Part shown: one piece after another, positions 1 through 7,404 of the stretch
Numbering within the stretch: position 1 is the first letter of the stretch
How the letters are laid out: the number at the start of each line of letters is the position of its first letter
Origin: Lentzea fradiae
Lineage (GTDB): Bacteria > Actinomycetota > Actinomycetes > Mycobacteriales > Pseudonocardiaceae
Direction: 5' to 3'
DNA: 64,000 nt
Assembly (NCBI RefSeq): GCF_900100955.1
Contig: NZ_FNCC01000001.1
Coordinates: 620,001 to 684,000, forward strand
Translations under genes and position numbers: made by a program
The notes under the pieces: model-generated
What the model saw: only the letters and a program-made list of their open reading frames with translations
What the model was told of the DNA's origin: nothing
Database searches by the model: none

Positions 1-217
1 CGATGAGCACGACGGACCCGACCGAGGCACCTCCCGCCAGCGTCGACAGCCCCACCGTGTAGGCCGACAGCAGCAGCACCACGGACATGGCCTTGCGCGA
101 CAACCGCTGGTGCGGCGGGGGCGTGCGCGTCAGCCGGGCGACGAACGCCGGGTCCTCCTCTGCCAGCTGGTCCTCGATCTCCTGCAACTGGCGCATCTCG
201 TTCTCGGGAAGTCCCAC
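1..217 (-). CDS. DUF3040 domain membrane protein (3' end outside window)
   Basis: The 72 visible residues begin MGLPENEMRQLQEIEDQLA and continue with an 'EEDPAFVARL' segment, which is the usual start of actinobacterial DUF3040 proteins: a short acidic amphipathic N-terminus followed by membrane spans. A hydrophobic stretch (VVLLLSAYTVGLSTL) starts near residue 46. The GTG start at 217 is preceded by GGAGGAGG at a good distance. The gene runs leftwards off the window, so its C-terminus is missing. DUF3040 proteins are small inner-membrane proteins of unknown role; no function can be given beyond membrane localisation. Family call is from the N-terminal pattern. Confidence 0.8.
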   Translation of the reverse strand, partial: MGLPENEMRQLQEIEDQLAEEDPAFVARLTRTPPPHQRLSRKAMSVVLLLSAYTVGLSTLAGGASVGSVVLI

Positions 218-303
218 TCGACCACCACCTCCTCCACAGACAACGCACGGCACCCCGCACATGTCGCACCACGGGCCGCATTTGTTCTGCCGGGGAGAAC
301 GCG

Positions 304-2235
304 TCAACCGCGCGAGCGCTTGCCGCGGCTGGCGCTCCGGAACTGGCGCCACAACTGCTTCGCCTTCCGTTCGTGCCCGCCTTCGAGGAAGGCGGCCTCG
401 GCGGCGTGCAGGTGGTGCTGCACCTCGTCCTGCCGGTCGCCGTCGTACGCGATCAACGCGAGGTGCTTGTGGGCGCGTCCGACCAGGTCGTGGCGGCCGA
501 TCGCCGCGGAGGTCTCGACGCAGCCCGAGAAGTGCCCGGCAGCGCTTTCCTGTTGTCCCGCCGCTTCGGCGAGCACACCGAAGCTGTAGAGGACCTGGGC
601 CTCGCCGGTGCGGGATCCGGCGCCGCGGTGCCGGGCCAGCGCCTCGTCGTAGAGCCGCCACGCCGTGTCGAAGTCCTTGTGGCGCCAGGAAAGCAGCCCG
701 AGGTTGTGCAACGCCGTGCCGAGGCTCTCGTCGTCGCCGAGTTCGCGGCTGAGCGAGGCAGCCGCTTTCAACCGGATGCGGGCCTCCTCGTCGTGGCCGA
801 CCTCGCGGTGCAGACGGCCCAGTCCGAGCAGAGCCTGGACCTCGGCCTTCCGGTCGCCCAGGCTCACTGCGGCGTCCAAGGCCATCTCGTGGATGCCGAA
901 CCCCTCCGCCGACGTGCTGCGGCTGAAGAAGAAGTGCAGGAACGTGTCCAGGGACGACGTCAGGCGCAGCACCTGCTCGTGACGGCCGGTCCGGTGTGCG
1001 AGCGCGATGATGGCGACGATGGCGGCGCGTTCGGTTCGCAACCAGTCGTGGGCACGCTTGCGCGCCTCGCCGCGGGGGTGCTGTCGCGAGGCTTGCTCCG
1101 TCGCCGCGACGTAGTGGTCGACCAAGCGGGTGAGGGCGGCGTCGCGCACGTCCTCCGCCTCGGCTTCGCAGTGCTCCGACGCGTACAGCCGCAGCAGGTC
1201 GTGGAAGCGGAACCAGCCGGGCGCCCCGCCGTTCTCGATCATGTGCGCGCGCCGGAGGTCTTGCAACAGCTTCCGCGTCTCCTGCGGTGACAGTCCGGCC
1301 AGTGCCGTGGCGGCCTGGACGCTGATGCGGGGGCCGGGGTGGAGCGACAGCAACCGGAACAGCCGCCGTTCCCCGGCCGCGAGCCTGGCGTGGGAGAGGT
1401 CGAACGCCGCACGGACGGCGAGGTCGTCGTAGCTCAGCTCGGCCAGTCGTGCCTCCCGCAGCAGCACGACGAGCTCCGTGAGCGGAAGCCCGGGATCGTC
1501 GGACAGCAGGGCGGCGACGATGCCGAGCGCGAGCGGCAACCGTCCGCACAGCTCGGCGACCTCGTGCGCGGGCTCCGGGGCGTCGGTGACGCGGGTGTCG
1601 GCGGGATCGGTGGCGCGCAACAGGTTCGCGAGCATCTCCACCGCGTCGTCGGCGGGCAGCACGTCGATCTCCACGCGCCGCGCGCCTTGCAGGTCTGCGA
1701 GCGTGTGCCTGCTCGTCACGAGCACGCGGTGCCGGTTTCCCGCGGGCAGCAGCGGCCGGACCTGGTCGGACGACGACGCGTTGTCCAGCACCAGCAGCAT
1801 CGGTTCGCGCTTCGCGAGCCGCGACCGGTACAGGACTTCCCGTTCCTGCTGCGAGTCCGGCACCCGCGGCACTCCCAGCGCGCCGAGGAACGTGGCCAGC
1901 GCGGCCTGCGCGTCGACGCGGGAGCCGTAGCCCTGGAGGTCGACGAACAGCACACCGCCGGGAAACCGTCTGATGGCGTCGTGGGCGGCCTTGACCGCCA
2001 GCGTCGTCTTGCCGACACCGGCGAGCCCCGTGAGCACGGCGACCGGTTGCGGGCTTTCCAGCGCCGTGCCGACTGCGGCGAGGTCCGTGGAACGGCCGGT
2101 GAACTCGGCGGCGACAGGTGGCAGTCCGTCGAGGGCGAGCGGTTCCTGAGAGTGCAGGTACACGTCCCGCACCTGCACCACGGCGCCGTGGACGTCTCCG
2201 CTCACCTCGTTGTGCACCTGTTCGTTGTACCGCAA
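304..2235 (-). CDS. NB-ARC/TPR STAND-type ATPase
   Basis: About 643 residues. After an N-terminal 'HNEVSGDVHGAVVQVRDV' segment, common at the start of actinobacterial STAND proteins, comes an NB-ARC nucleotide-binding module: P-loop GLAGVGKTT near residue 70, Walker B 'MLLVLDNA' near 145, and a GLPLAL-like 'GRLPLALGI' near 230. The C-terminal third is TPR repeats (ALLGLGRLHREVGHDEEA, ALHNLGLLSWRHKDFDTA). AfsR/SARP relatives have a DNA-binding domain before NB-ARC; this protein has none, so it is probably a signalling or scaffold ATPase rather than a direct transcription factor (inference). It is divergent from the LAL regulator. The start is uncertain: TTG at 2235 or GTG at 2217; neither has a clear Shine-Dalgarno. 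Confidence 0.8.
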   Translation of the reverse strand: MRYNEQVHNEVSGDVHGAVVQVRDVYLHSQEPLALDGLPPVAAEFTGRSTDLAAVGTALESPQPVAVLTGLAGVGKTTLAVKAAHDAIRRFPGGVLFVDLQGYGSRVDAQAALATFLGALGVPRVPDSQQEREVLYRSRLAKREPMLLVLDNASSSDQVRPLLPAGNRHRVLVTSRHTLADLQGARRVEIDVLPADDAVEMLANLLRATDPADTRVTDAPEPAHEVAELCGRLPLALGIVAALLSDDPGLPLTELVVLLREARLAELSYDDLAVRAAFDLSHARLAAGERRLFRLLSLHPGPRISVQAATALAGLSPQETRKLLQDLRRAHMIENGGAPGWFRFHDLLRLYASEHCEAEAEDVRDAALTRLVDHYVAATEQASRQHPRGEARKRAHDWLRTERAAIVAIIALAHRTGRHEQVLRLTSSLDTFLHFFFSRSTSAEGFGIHEMALDAAVSLGDRKAEVQALLGLGRLHREVGHDEEARIRLKAAASLSRELGDDESLGTALHNLGLLSWRHKDFDTAWRLYDEALARHRGAGSRTGEAQVLYSFGVLAEAAGQQESAAGHFSGCVETSAAIGRHDLVGRAHKHLALIAYDGDRQDEVQHHLHAAEAAFLEGGHERKAKQLWRQFRSASRGKRSRG

Positions 2236-2336
2236 ACCAGCGGATTCTCCGCGGCGTGGACTGCCGGGCCGATGGTGGAAATCCCGCGCGGAGCGCGTGG
2301 TCGCGCATTACCGTTCGGGCCGGGGGAAGGGGGAAC

Positions 2337-5105
2337 GTGGCCGGTTCGCAACTGATCGGGCGTGAGCGTGAACTCGTTGCGGCGGCTGAGGTCCTCGCAC
2401 GGGCGCAGGAGTGCACGGCCCGGTTGCTGTTGTCGGGTGAGGCGGGCATCGGCAAGAGCGTGCTGTGGGAACAGGTGCTGGACGACGCCGCCGCGCGCGG
2501 CTTCACGGTCCTGTCGTGCCGCCCGGTCGAGTCGGAGGCGCAGCTGGCCTTCGGCGGCCTGGTCGACCTGTTCGACCGCGTGCCCGACCGCGCCTTCGCG
2601 CTCCTGCCGGGACCGCAGCGCACAGCGCTGGAGGTGGCGTTGCTGCGCCGCCAGGCCGACGACGGCGCCGGAGACCCGCGTGCGGTGTGCCTGGCGACGC
2701 TCAACGTCGTCCGCTCGCTGGCCGCGGACGCGCCGCTCGTGCTCGCCGTGGACGACGCGCAGTGGCTGGACGAGTCCAGCGGCCGGGTGCTGGAGTACGT
2801 GGCGCGCAGGCTTTCCGGCGAACGGGTGGCGGTCGTGATGTCCGTCCGCGACGAGACCGGCGGCCACGTGCCGCCGGGGCTGTCCGGGCAGGACCACCTG
2901 GTGCACCTGCGCCTGACCGGGCTGAGCATCGGCGCCCTGCACCGGCTCGTGCGCTCGGCGGTCGGGTCACCGCTGCCGCGTCCCGCGCTGGTCCGGTTGC
3001 AGCGGGCCTGCGGTGGCAACCCGTTCTACGCGCTGGAGCTCGCCGGGGTGCTGGACCGCGACGGCGGCGCACCGGGGCTGCCACTGCCGGCCCCCCGCGC
3101 GTTGAGCGAGCTGCTCGCGAACCGGGTGGTCGCGCTTCCACCGCGCAGCCGGGACGTCCTGCTCCACGCCTCGGCGCTGGCGCAGCCCACCGTCGACGTG
3201 CTGGCCGCGGTGCTGGGCGACGCGGAGGAGGTCCACGAGGCGCTGGCCGACGCGGAGGACCACGGCGTGGTGGAGGTGCTGGCGGGAGCCGTGCGCTTCA
3301 CCCACCCGTTGCTGCGTTCCGCGGTCTACTCGGCCGCGCCGAGCACGCGCCGCCTGCGGGTGCACCGGCGCCTGGCCGCCGTGCTGGACGATCCCGAGAC
3401 CCGCGCGCTGCACCTGGCGTTCGGCGCGGGCGGCCCGGCCCCCGAGGTGGCCGTGGCGCTGGACGAGGCGGCGCACCTCGCCCGGCAGCGCGGTGCGCTG
3501 GAGAACGCCGCCCGGATGTGGGAGCTGGCGGCGGGCCACGTCACCGACCCGGTGCGCAGGGCGGCGCTGCTCGTCCCGGCCGCGCAGTGCCTGTTCTCGG
3601 CGGGGGACGCGCGGCGGGCCAGGGAGCTGTTCGAGACGGCGGTGGCCGGGGTGCCCGCCGGGCCGGAACGCGCGGAGGCGTTGCTGGAGCTGGCGATCGT
3701 CGTGTTCTTCGGGGGCGGCCCCGTCGAGGCCACCGCGCTCAGCGACGAGGCGCTGGCCTGCGCCGGTGCCGACCCGGTGCTGCGCGCCACGATCTACCTG
3801 CGCCGGTCGTTGTTCTGCCAGAACGACACGGCCGAGCGCTACCGCAACACGCGCCAGGCGCTCGACGAGATCACCGGTCACGAGAGCACGGCACCCGACG
3901 ACATGGTGGCGTGCACCCTGGTCAGCAGCGCCTACTACCGGATGCTCGCCGGTGACGGCCTGCACGCCGACGACCTGCGGCGGGCCGGGGAACTGGTCTC
4001 GCCGAGCCGGCAGTCCCGCGACGCGCGGACGACCCGCAGCCTGCTGCGGGTGATGGCCAAGTACCTCGACCCGGTGCGCGGGCGGCAGGAGTTCACGCGC
4101 TCGCACCGCGCCGCGCTCGACCGCGGCGAGGAGGCCAACGCCGTGCACGAGCTGGTCCAGCTGGCGGAGCTGGACGTCTGGCTCGGCGACTGGGACCTGG
4201 CCGCCCGGGAGGCCGCGGAAGCCGTCGACGCCGCCGAGCAGACCGGGCAGCCGCCGTGGACCGCTTACGCCCTCTACACCCGCGCCCTCGTCGAAGCCCA
4301 CCGCGGCGACCACGACGCGGCCTGGGAGACGGCGGTGGAGGGGCTGCGCATCGCCACCGGCCTGGACGACTCGTGGGTCACCGTGCACCTGAGGGGCGTG
4401 CTGGGCTTCACCGAGCTGTCCCGGCGCGAGCCCGCGGCGGCCAGGACGCACCTGACGGCCGCGCTGGAGGTCTGCGCGGCGGTGGGGATGGGCGACTTCC
4501 CCGGCAGCTCCCTCTACGGCGACCTGATCGAGGTGACCACCGAGCTGGGCCTGGTCGCCGAGGCCGAGGAGCTGCTGGCGGAGCTGGAGCTGCGCCGCGA
4601 CCGCGCGCCGCGGCCCTGGATCACCGCCGTGGCCGCCCGGTCGGCCGCGCTGGTGCGGATGGCGCGCGGCGACCTGGCGGGCGCGCAGGCGGCCCTGGAC
4701 CGCGCACCGGACCTGCCGATGCCCTTCGACCAGGCCCGCACCGGCCTGGTGCGGGGCCGGGTGCTGCGGCGGTGCAAGGAGAAGCTGGCCGCGCGGGAGG
4801 TGCTGCTGGCCGCCCGGCAGGAGTTCGACAGGCTGGGCGCGCCCCGCTGGGTGGAGGAGGCCGACACCGAGCTGGGCAGGCTCGGGTTGCGCCGCGACGA
4901 CGAGCACGGCCTCACCGTGACCGAGCTGCACGTCGCCCGGCTGGTGGCGGGAGGGCTGAGCAACCGCGAGGTGGCCGCGGCGGCGTACGTGACGACGAAG
5001 ACGGTCGAGGCGCACCTGAGCAGGATCTACCGCAAGACGGGCGTGCGGTCCCGCCGCGAGCTGAGCAGGCTCGAGTTCCTGAGGGAGCCGCGCGAGCAAC
5101 TGTAG
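2337..5105 (+). CDS. LuxR-family large ATP-binding (LAL) regulator
   Basis: 922 residues from GTG 2337, which has GGGGGAAC just upstream; the reading frame stays open further upstream but that part is low-complexity and looks non-coding. The N-terminal AAA/STAND ATPase has Walker A 'SGEAGIGKS' near residue 35 and Walker B 'LVLAVDDAQWLD' near 140. A long helical TPR-like middle follows. The C-terminus is a LuxR/GerE helix-turn-helix (LTVTELHVARLVAGGLSNRE, then TTKTVEAHLSRIYRKTGV). LAL proteins are ATP-dependent transcription activators, often of antibiotic or sugar-utilisation genes. The target is unknown. It is divergent from the NB-ARC protein over a gap of about 100 bp and precedes the small protein/MocR pair. 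Confidence 0.88.
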   Translation: MAGSQLIGRERELVAAAEVLARAQECTARLLLSGEAGIGKSVLWEQVLDDAAARGFTVLSCRPVESEAQLAFGGLVDLFDRVPDRAFALLPGPQRTALEVALLRRQADDGAGDPRAVCLATLNVVRSLAADAPLVLAVDDAQWLDESSGRVLEYVARRLSGERVAVVMSVRDETGGHVPPGLSGQDHLVHLRLTGLSIGALHRLVRSAVGSPLPRPALVRLQRACGGNPFYALELAGVLDRDGGAPGLPLPAPRALSELLANRVVALPPRSRDVLLHASALAQPTVDVLAAVLGDAEEVHEALADAEDHGVVEVLAGAVRFTHPLLRSAVYSAAPSTRRLRVHRRLAAVLDDPETRALHLAFGAGGPAPEVAVALDEAAHLARQRGALENAARMWELAAGHVTDPVRRAALLVPAAQCLFSAGDARRARELFETAVAGVPAGPERAEALLELAIVVFFGGGPVEATALSDEALACAGADPVLRATIYLRRSLFCQNDTAERYRNTRQALDEITGHESTAPDDMVACTLVSSAYYRMLAGDGLHADDLRRAGELVSPSRQSRDARTTRSLLRVMAKYLDPVRGRQEFTRSHRAALDRGEEANAVHELVQLAELDVWLGDWDLAAREAAEAVDAAEQTGQPPWTAYALYTRALVEAHRGDHDAAWETAVEGLRIATGLDDSWVTVHLRGVLGFTELSRREPAAARTHLTAALEVCAAVGMGDFPGSSLYGDLIEVTTELGLVAEAEELLAELELRRDRAPRPWITAVAARSAALVRMARGDLAGAQAALDRAPDLPMPFDQARTGLVRGRVLRRCKEKLAAREVLLAARQEFDRLGAPRWVEEADTELGRLGLRRDDEHGLTVTELHVARLVAGGLSNREVAAAAYVTTKTVEAHLSRIYRKTGVRSRRELSRLEFLREPREQL

Positions 5106-5154
5106 GGTCCCTCCCCGATTCGTCAGGGGGGTCCCCGGCCGCAGGCTTGGACCC

Positions 5155-5454
5155 ATGACGACGCAGCCGGCGGGGCAGCTGTTCCTGGTGGAGTGCTACC
5201 TGCCCGGCGCCGCCGCGGACGAGATCGCCGCGGCGCTGTCGTCCGTGATGGCCGCGGACCGGGGGACCGCGGCGTTCGTCTGCTGCCTGGCCATCCCGGG
5301 CGACGACACCTATTTCTGCCTCTTCAGCGGTGGCACGCCGGACCGCCTGGAGCTGACCTTCCACAGGGCGGGGGTGCCCTTCGAACGGATCGTCGAGGCC
5401 AGGGAGGTCGGTGTGGACGCGGCTGGGGCGGCGTTCGCACTACAGGGGGAATGA
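5155..5454 (+). CDS. Small hypothetical protein (DUF4242-like fold possible)
   Basis: 99 residues with an internal pattern resembling small ferredoxin-fold (alpha+beta barrel) proteins: a strand 'FLVECYLPG', a helix containing 'ADEIAAALSS', then 'YFCLFSGGTPDRLELTFHRAGVPFERIVEAREV'-type strand/helix content. This loosely recalls DUF4242 / nickel-sensor SCO4226-like proteins, but I would not assign a function. Its stop overlaps the start of the following MocR-like regulator (ATGA), so the two are translationally coupled and probably act together, for instance as ligand sensor and regulator (inference). Confidence 0.6.
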   Translation: MTTQPAGQLFLVECYLPGAAADEIAAALSSVMAADRGTAAFVCCLAIPGDDTYFCLFSGGTPDRLELTFHRAGVPFERIVEAREVGVDAAGAAFALQGE

Positions 5455-6848
5455 TGCGCGACTCGGAGAGCTTGACGGTCCCGATCGGACTGGACCGGGA
5501 AGCCCGGCGCCCGTTGCAGGACCAGCTGGCCGACCAGCTGGCGGCCGCGGTCGACCGGGGCCAGCTCGCACGCGGCCACCGGCTGCCGTCCACGCGAACG
5601 CTCTCCGAGCGGCTGGACGTGTCACGCGGCGTCGCACTCGCCGCCTACGAGATCCTCTACTCCCGCGGCTACCTGGAGAGCCGCCGGGGTTCCGGCACCT
5701 ACGTGGCCGGCCGGACGGCGGCACGTCCCGCGACCCCGCCCGCGGCCGCACCACGCGGTGAGCCGATCGACTGCACACCCGGCCAGGCGACCCGCGACGG
5801 GTTCCCGCTGGCCGCGTGGCGGGCGGCGTGGCGGCACGCGAGCTTCCCGCCGCCGCCGGCGTGCGACCTGCCCGCCGGTGGCCTGCCGGAGCTGCGCGGG
5901 GCGATCGGGGAGCACCTGCGCCGCACCCGCGGCCTGGTGGCGCAGGAGCACGAGGTGCTGATCACCACCAGCGCGTCCAGGGGGATCGAGCACGTGCTCG
6001 ACCTGCTGGGAGCCGGGGGACGGCGCGTCGCCGTGCAGGACCCGGCCCCGCCCGCGCTGAGCCGGGCCGTCGGGAACGCCGGGGCCACCGCCGTGGCGCT
6101 GCCCGCGACCAGGGACGGCCAGTGGACCGGCGTGGTGCCACCGTCCTGCACGGCCGTCGTGGTCTCACCCGACGGCCCGGCCCCCCGCGGCACGGTCCTG
6201 CCCGCGCTGCGACGGCGGCAGCTCGCGGACTGGGCCCGCCGCGAGAACGGCCACCTGGTGGCGGTGGCGCAGGACCACATCGTGCCCTCCGCCGCCCCAC
6301 TGCCCAGGCTGCTGCACCTGGCCGGCCCGCGGGTCGTGGTGGTGGGCGACTTCCGCACCGTCTTCGCACCGTCGCTGCGCGTCGGCTACGTGCTGGTCCA
6401 CCGCGGTTTGCTCGCCGACGCCCCGAGGGACGCGTGCCGAGGACACGACCAACCGTCCGCCGTGGCCCAGTCCGCGATGGCCCACCTGCTGGCAGAGGGA
6501 CACGTGACGCGTCGCCTACGCCGCCTGGCGCGCCTGTTCGAGTGCAAGGACGCCCTGGTGCGAACCACCCTCGAACCCTTGGCGCGCCTCACACCGGGCA
6601 CGCCGGGCTCCGTCGTGGTGCACCTGCCCGACGACGTCCGTGCCGAGCACGTGCACGCCGAACTGAGCCTGCGCGGCGTGGTGGTGCCCACGCTCGCGTC
6701 CTATCACCTGCCCGGCCGCCCGGCGGACAACGCGCTGGTGCTCGGGTACGGACATCTGCCGGACCGGGCGCTGCGCACGACACTGCACGAGCTGGCCGCC
6801 GTGCTGCGCAGCGACCACACCGTTGTCGGCCGGGCGTGCGGGCTTTAG
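5451..6848 (+). CDS. MocR/PdxR-like GntR regulator with degenerate aminotransferase domain
   Basis: 465 residues. Residues about 15-80 form a GntR winged helix (RPLQDQLADQLAAAVDRGQL, LPSTRTLSERLDVSRGVALA, SRRGSGTYVAG). The rest is a fold-type I aminotransferase-like domain, as in MocR regulators such as PdxR and GabR. In this family the PLP-binding lysine lies in 'GTFSKTLFPALRLGY'; here the aligned segment is 'GDFRTVFAPSLRVGY', so the lysine is replaced by Thr303. The 'EDDYDSEFR' loop is also altered (AQDHIVPS). The domain probably cannot form an internal aldimine and may sense another ligand or none. The ATG at 5451 overlaps the upstream stop. DNA-binding role is known for the family; loss of PLP chemistry is inferred. 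Confidence 0.85.
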   Translation: MMRDSESLTVPIGLDREARRPLQDQLADQLAAAVDRGQLARGHRLPSTRTLSERLDVSRGVALAAYEILYSRGYLESRRGSGTYVAGRTAARPATPPAAAPRGEPIDCTPGQATRDGFPLAAWRAAWRHASFPPPPACDLPAGGLPELRGAIGEHLRRTRGLVAQEHEVLITTSASRGIEHVLDLLGAGGRRVAVQDPAPPALSRAVGNAGATAVALPATRDGQWTGVVPPSCTAVVVSPDGPAPRGTVLPALRRRQLADWARRENGHLVAVAQDHIVPSAAPLPRLLHLAGPRVVVVGDFRTVFAPSLRVGYVLVHRGLLADAPRDACRGHDQPSAVAQSAMAHLLAEGHVTRRLRRLARLFECKDALVRTTLEPLARLTPGTPGSVVVHLPDDVRAEHVHAELSLRGVVVPTLASYHLPGRPADNALVLGYGHLPDRALRTTLHELAAVLRSDHTVVGRACGL

Positions 6849-6921
6849 CCCTCACCGGCCGCTTCAGGACTCCGCGCGACTTGCGCGGTGACACAGGGAA
6901 GACGAACAGGGGAGAGTTCTC

Positions 6922-7089
6922 GTGAAGATTCGTGAATCGGCGGTTGCGGTCGCGGCGGTCGTGGCCGCTCTCGCACTCGTGATCGGTACGGCTCAGGGGG
7001 CAGTCGGCCCGCAGGACTCGGGCAGCACGTCGGCCATGCCGGGCAAGCCCGGCACCGGCTCGGACGGTGAGGGCGGCGGCAGCGCGTGA
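6922..7089 (+). CDS. Tiny secreted peptide (55 aa)
   Basis: GTG start at 6922 with GGGGAG upstream. The product has a short basic N-terminus (MKIRES), a hydrophobic core AVAVAAVVAALALVIG and a probable signal-peptidase site near 'AQGAVG', leaving a mature tail of about 28 residues rich in Gly, Ser and Pro (for example PGKPGTGSDGEGGGSA). No cysteine or lipobox. Too short for a family assignment. It is followed by a strong terminator at 7111-7146. It could be a small exported or cell-wall-associated peptide; function unknown. Confidence 0.55.
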   Translation: MKIRESAVAVAAVVAALALVIGTAQGAVGPQDSGSTSAMPGKPGTGSDGEGGGSA

Positions 7090-7110
7090 ACTGAGCCGGA
7101 AACCGAAAAC

Positions 7111-7146
7111 CGGAGCCGTTCCCTTCCTCGGAAGGGGACGGCTCCG
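7111..7146 (+). terminator. Hairpin terminator after the 55-aa peptide gene
   Basis: Two 16-base arms, CGGAGCCGTTCCCTTC and GAAGGGGACGGCTCCG, pair with a single G-T wobble around a short loop. It lies 21 bp past the stop at 7089 and about 105 bp before the convergent end of the tatA gene, so it may serve both strands. No T-tract, as usual in actinomycetes. Confidence 0.75.
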
Positions 7147-7250
7147 GCCGTTGCCGGCAACCCGCGACGGCGGGAACAGGTCTCGTCCTTCGGCCGAACC
7201 CGAAGGCGTCCGCGACCCGCGGGGCGAACCACCGCAGATCCCGGACACCT

Positions 7251-7394
7251 TCACTCCCCGTCCCGCTCGTCCCCGCGGCGCAGCTCCCGCCGCGCGTCCG
7301 AAAGGGACCGGGCGAGCTTCGGCAGTCGGCTGGCGCCGAACAGCAGCACCACCACCAGCAGGATCAGCAGGATCTCCGTAGTACCCAGTGGCAC
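7251..7394 (-). CDS. tatA: TatA/TatE-type Sec-independent translocase subunit
   Basis: 47 residues: MPLGTTEILLILLVVVLLFG then ASRLPKLARSLSDARRELRR and a charged tail. This is the TatA pattern: one N-terminal transmembrane helix, the FG hinge, then an amphipathic helix with 'LPKLARSL'. At 47 residues it is shorter than most actinobacterial TatA proteins, which carry a longer acidic tail. GTG at 7394 is preceded by GAGGAG. It starts 10 bp after the stop of the 1354-residue protein and two genes after a protein with a Tat signal, so it is the third gene of a Tat-substrate operon and probably a TatA dedicated to it (inference). TatB and TatC are not nearby. Confidence 0.88.
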   Translation of the reverse strand: MPLGTTEILLILLVVVLLFGASRLPKLARSLSDARRELRRGDERDGE

Positions 7395-7404
7395 GGCACT
7401 CTCC

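Noticed and set aside
2118-2336. Upstream extension of the LAL gene
   Set aside because: It overlaps the divergent NB-ARC gene and its promoter region; GTG 2337 has a good Shine-Dalgarno.
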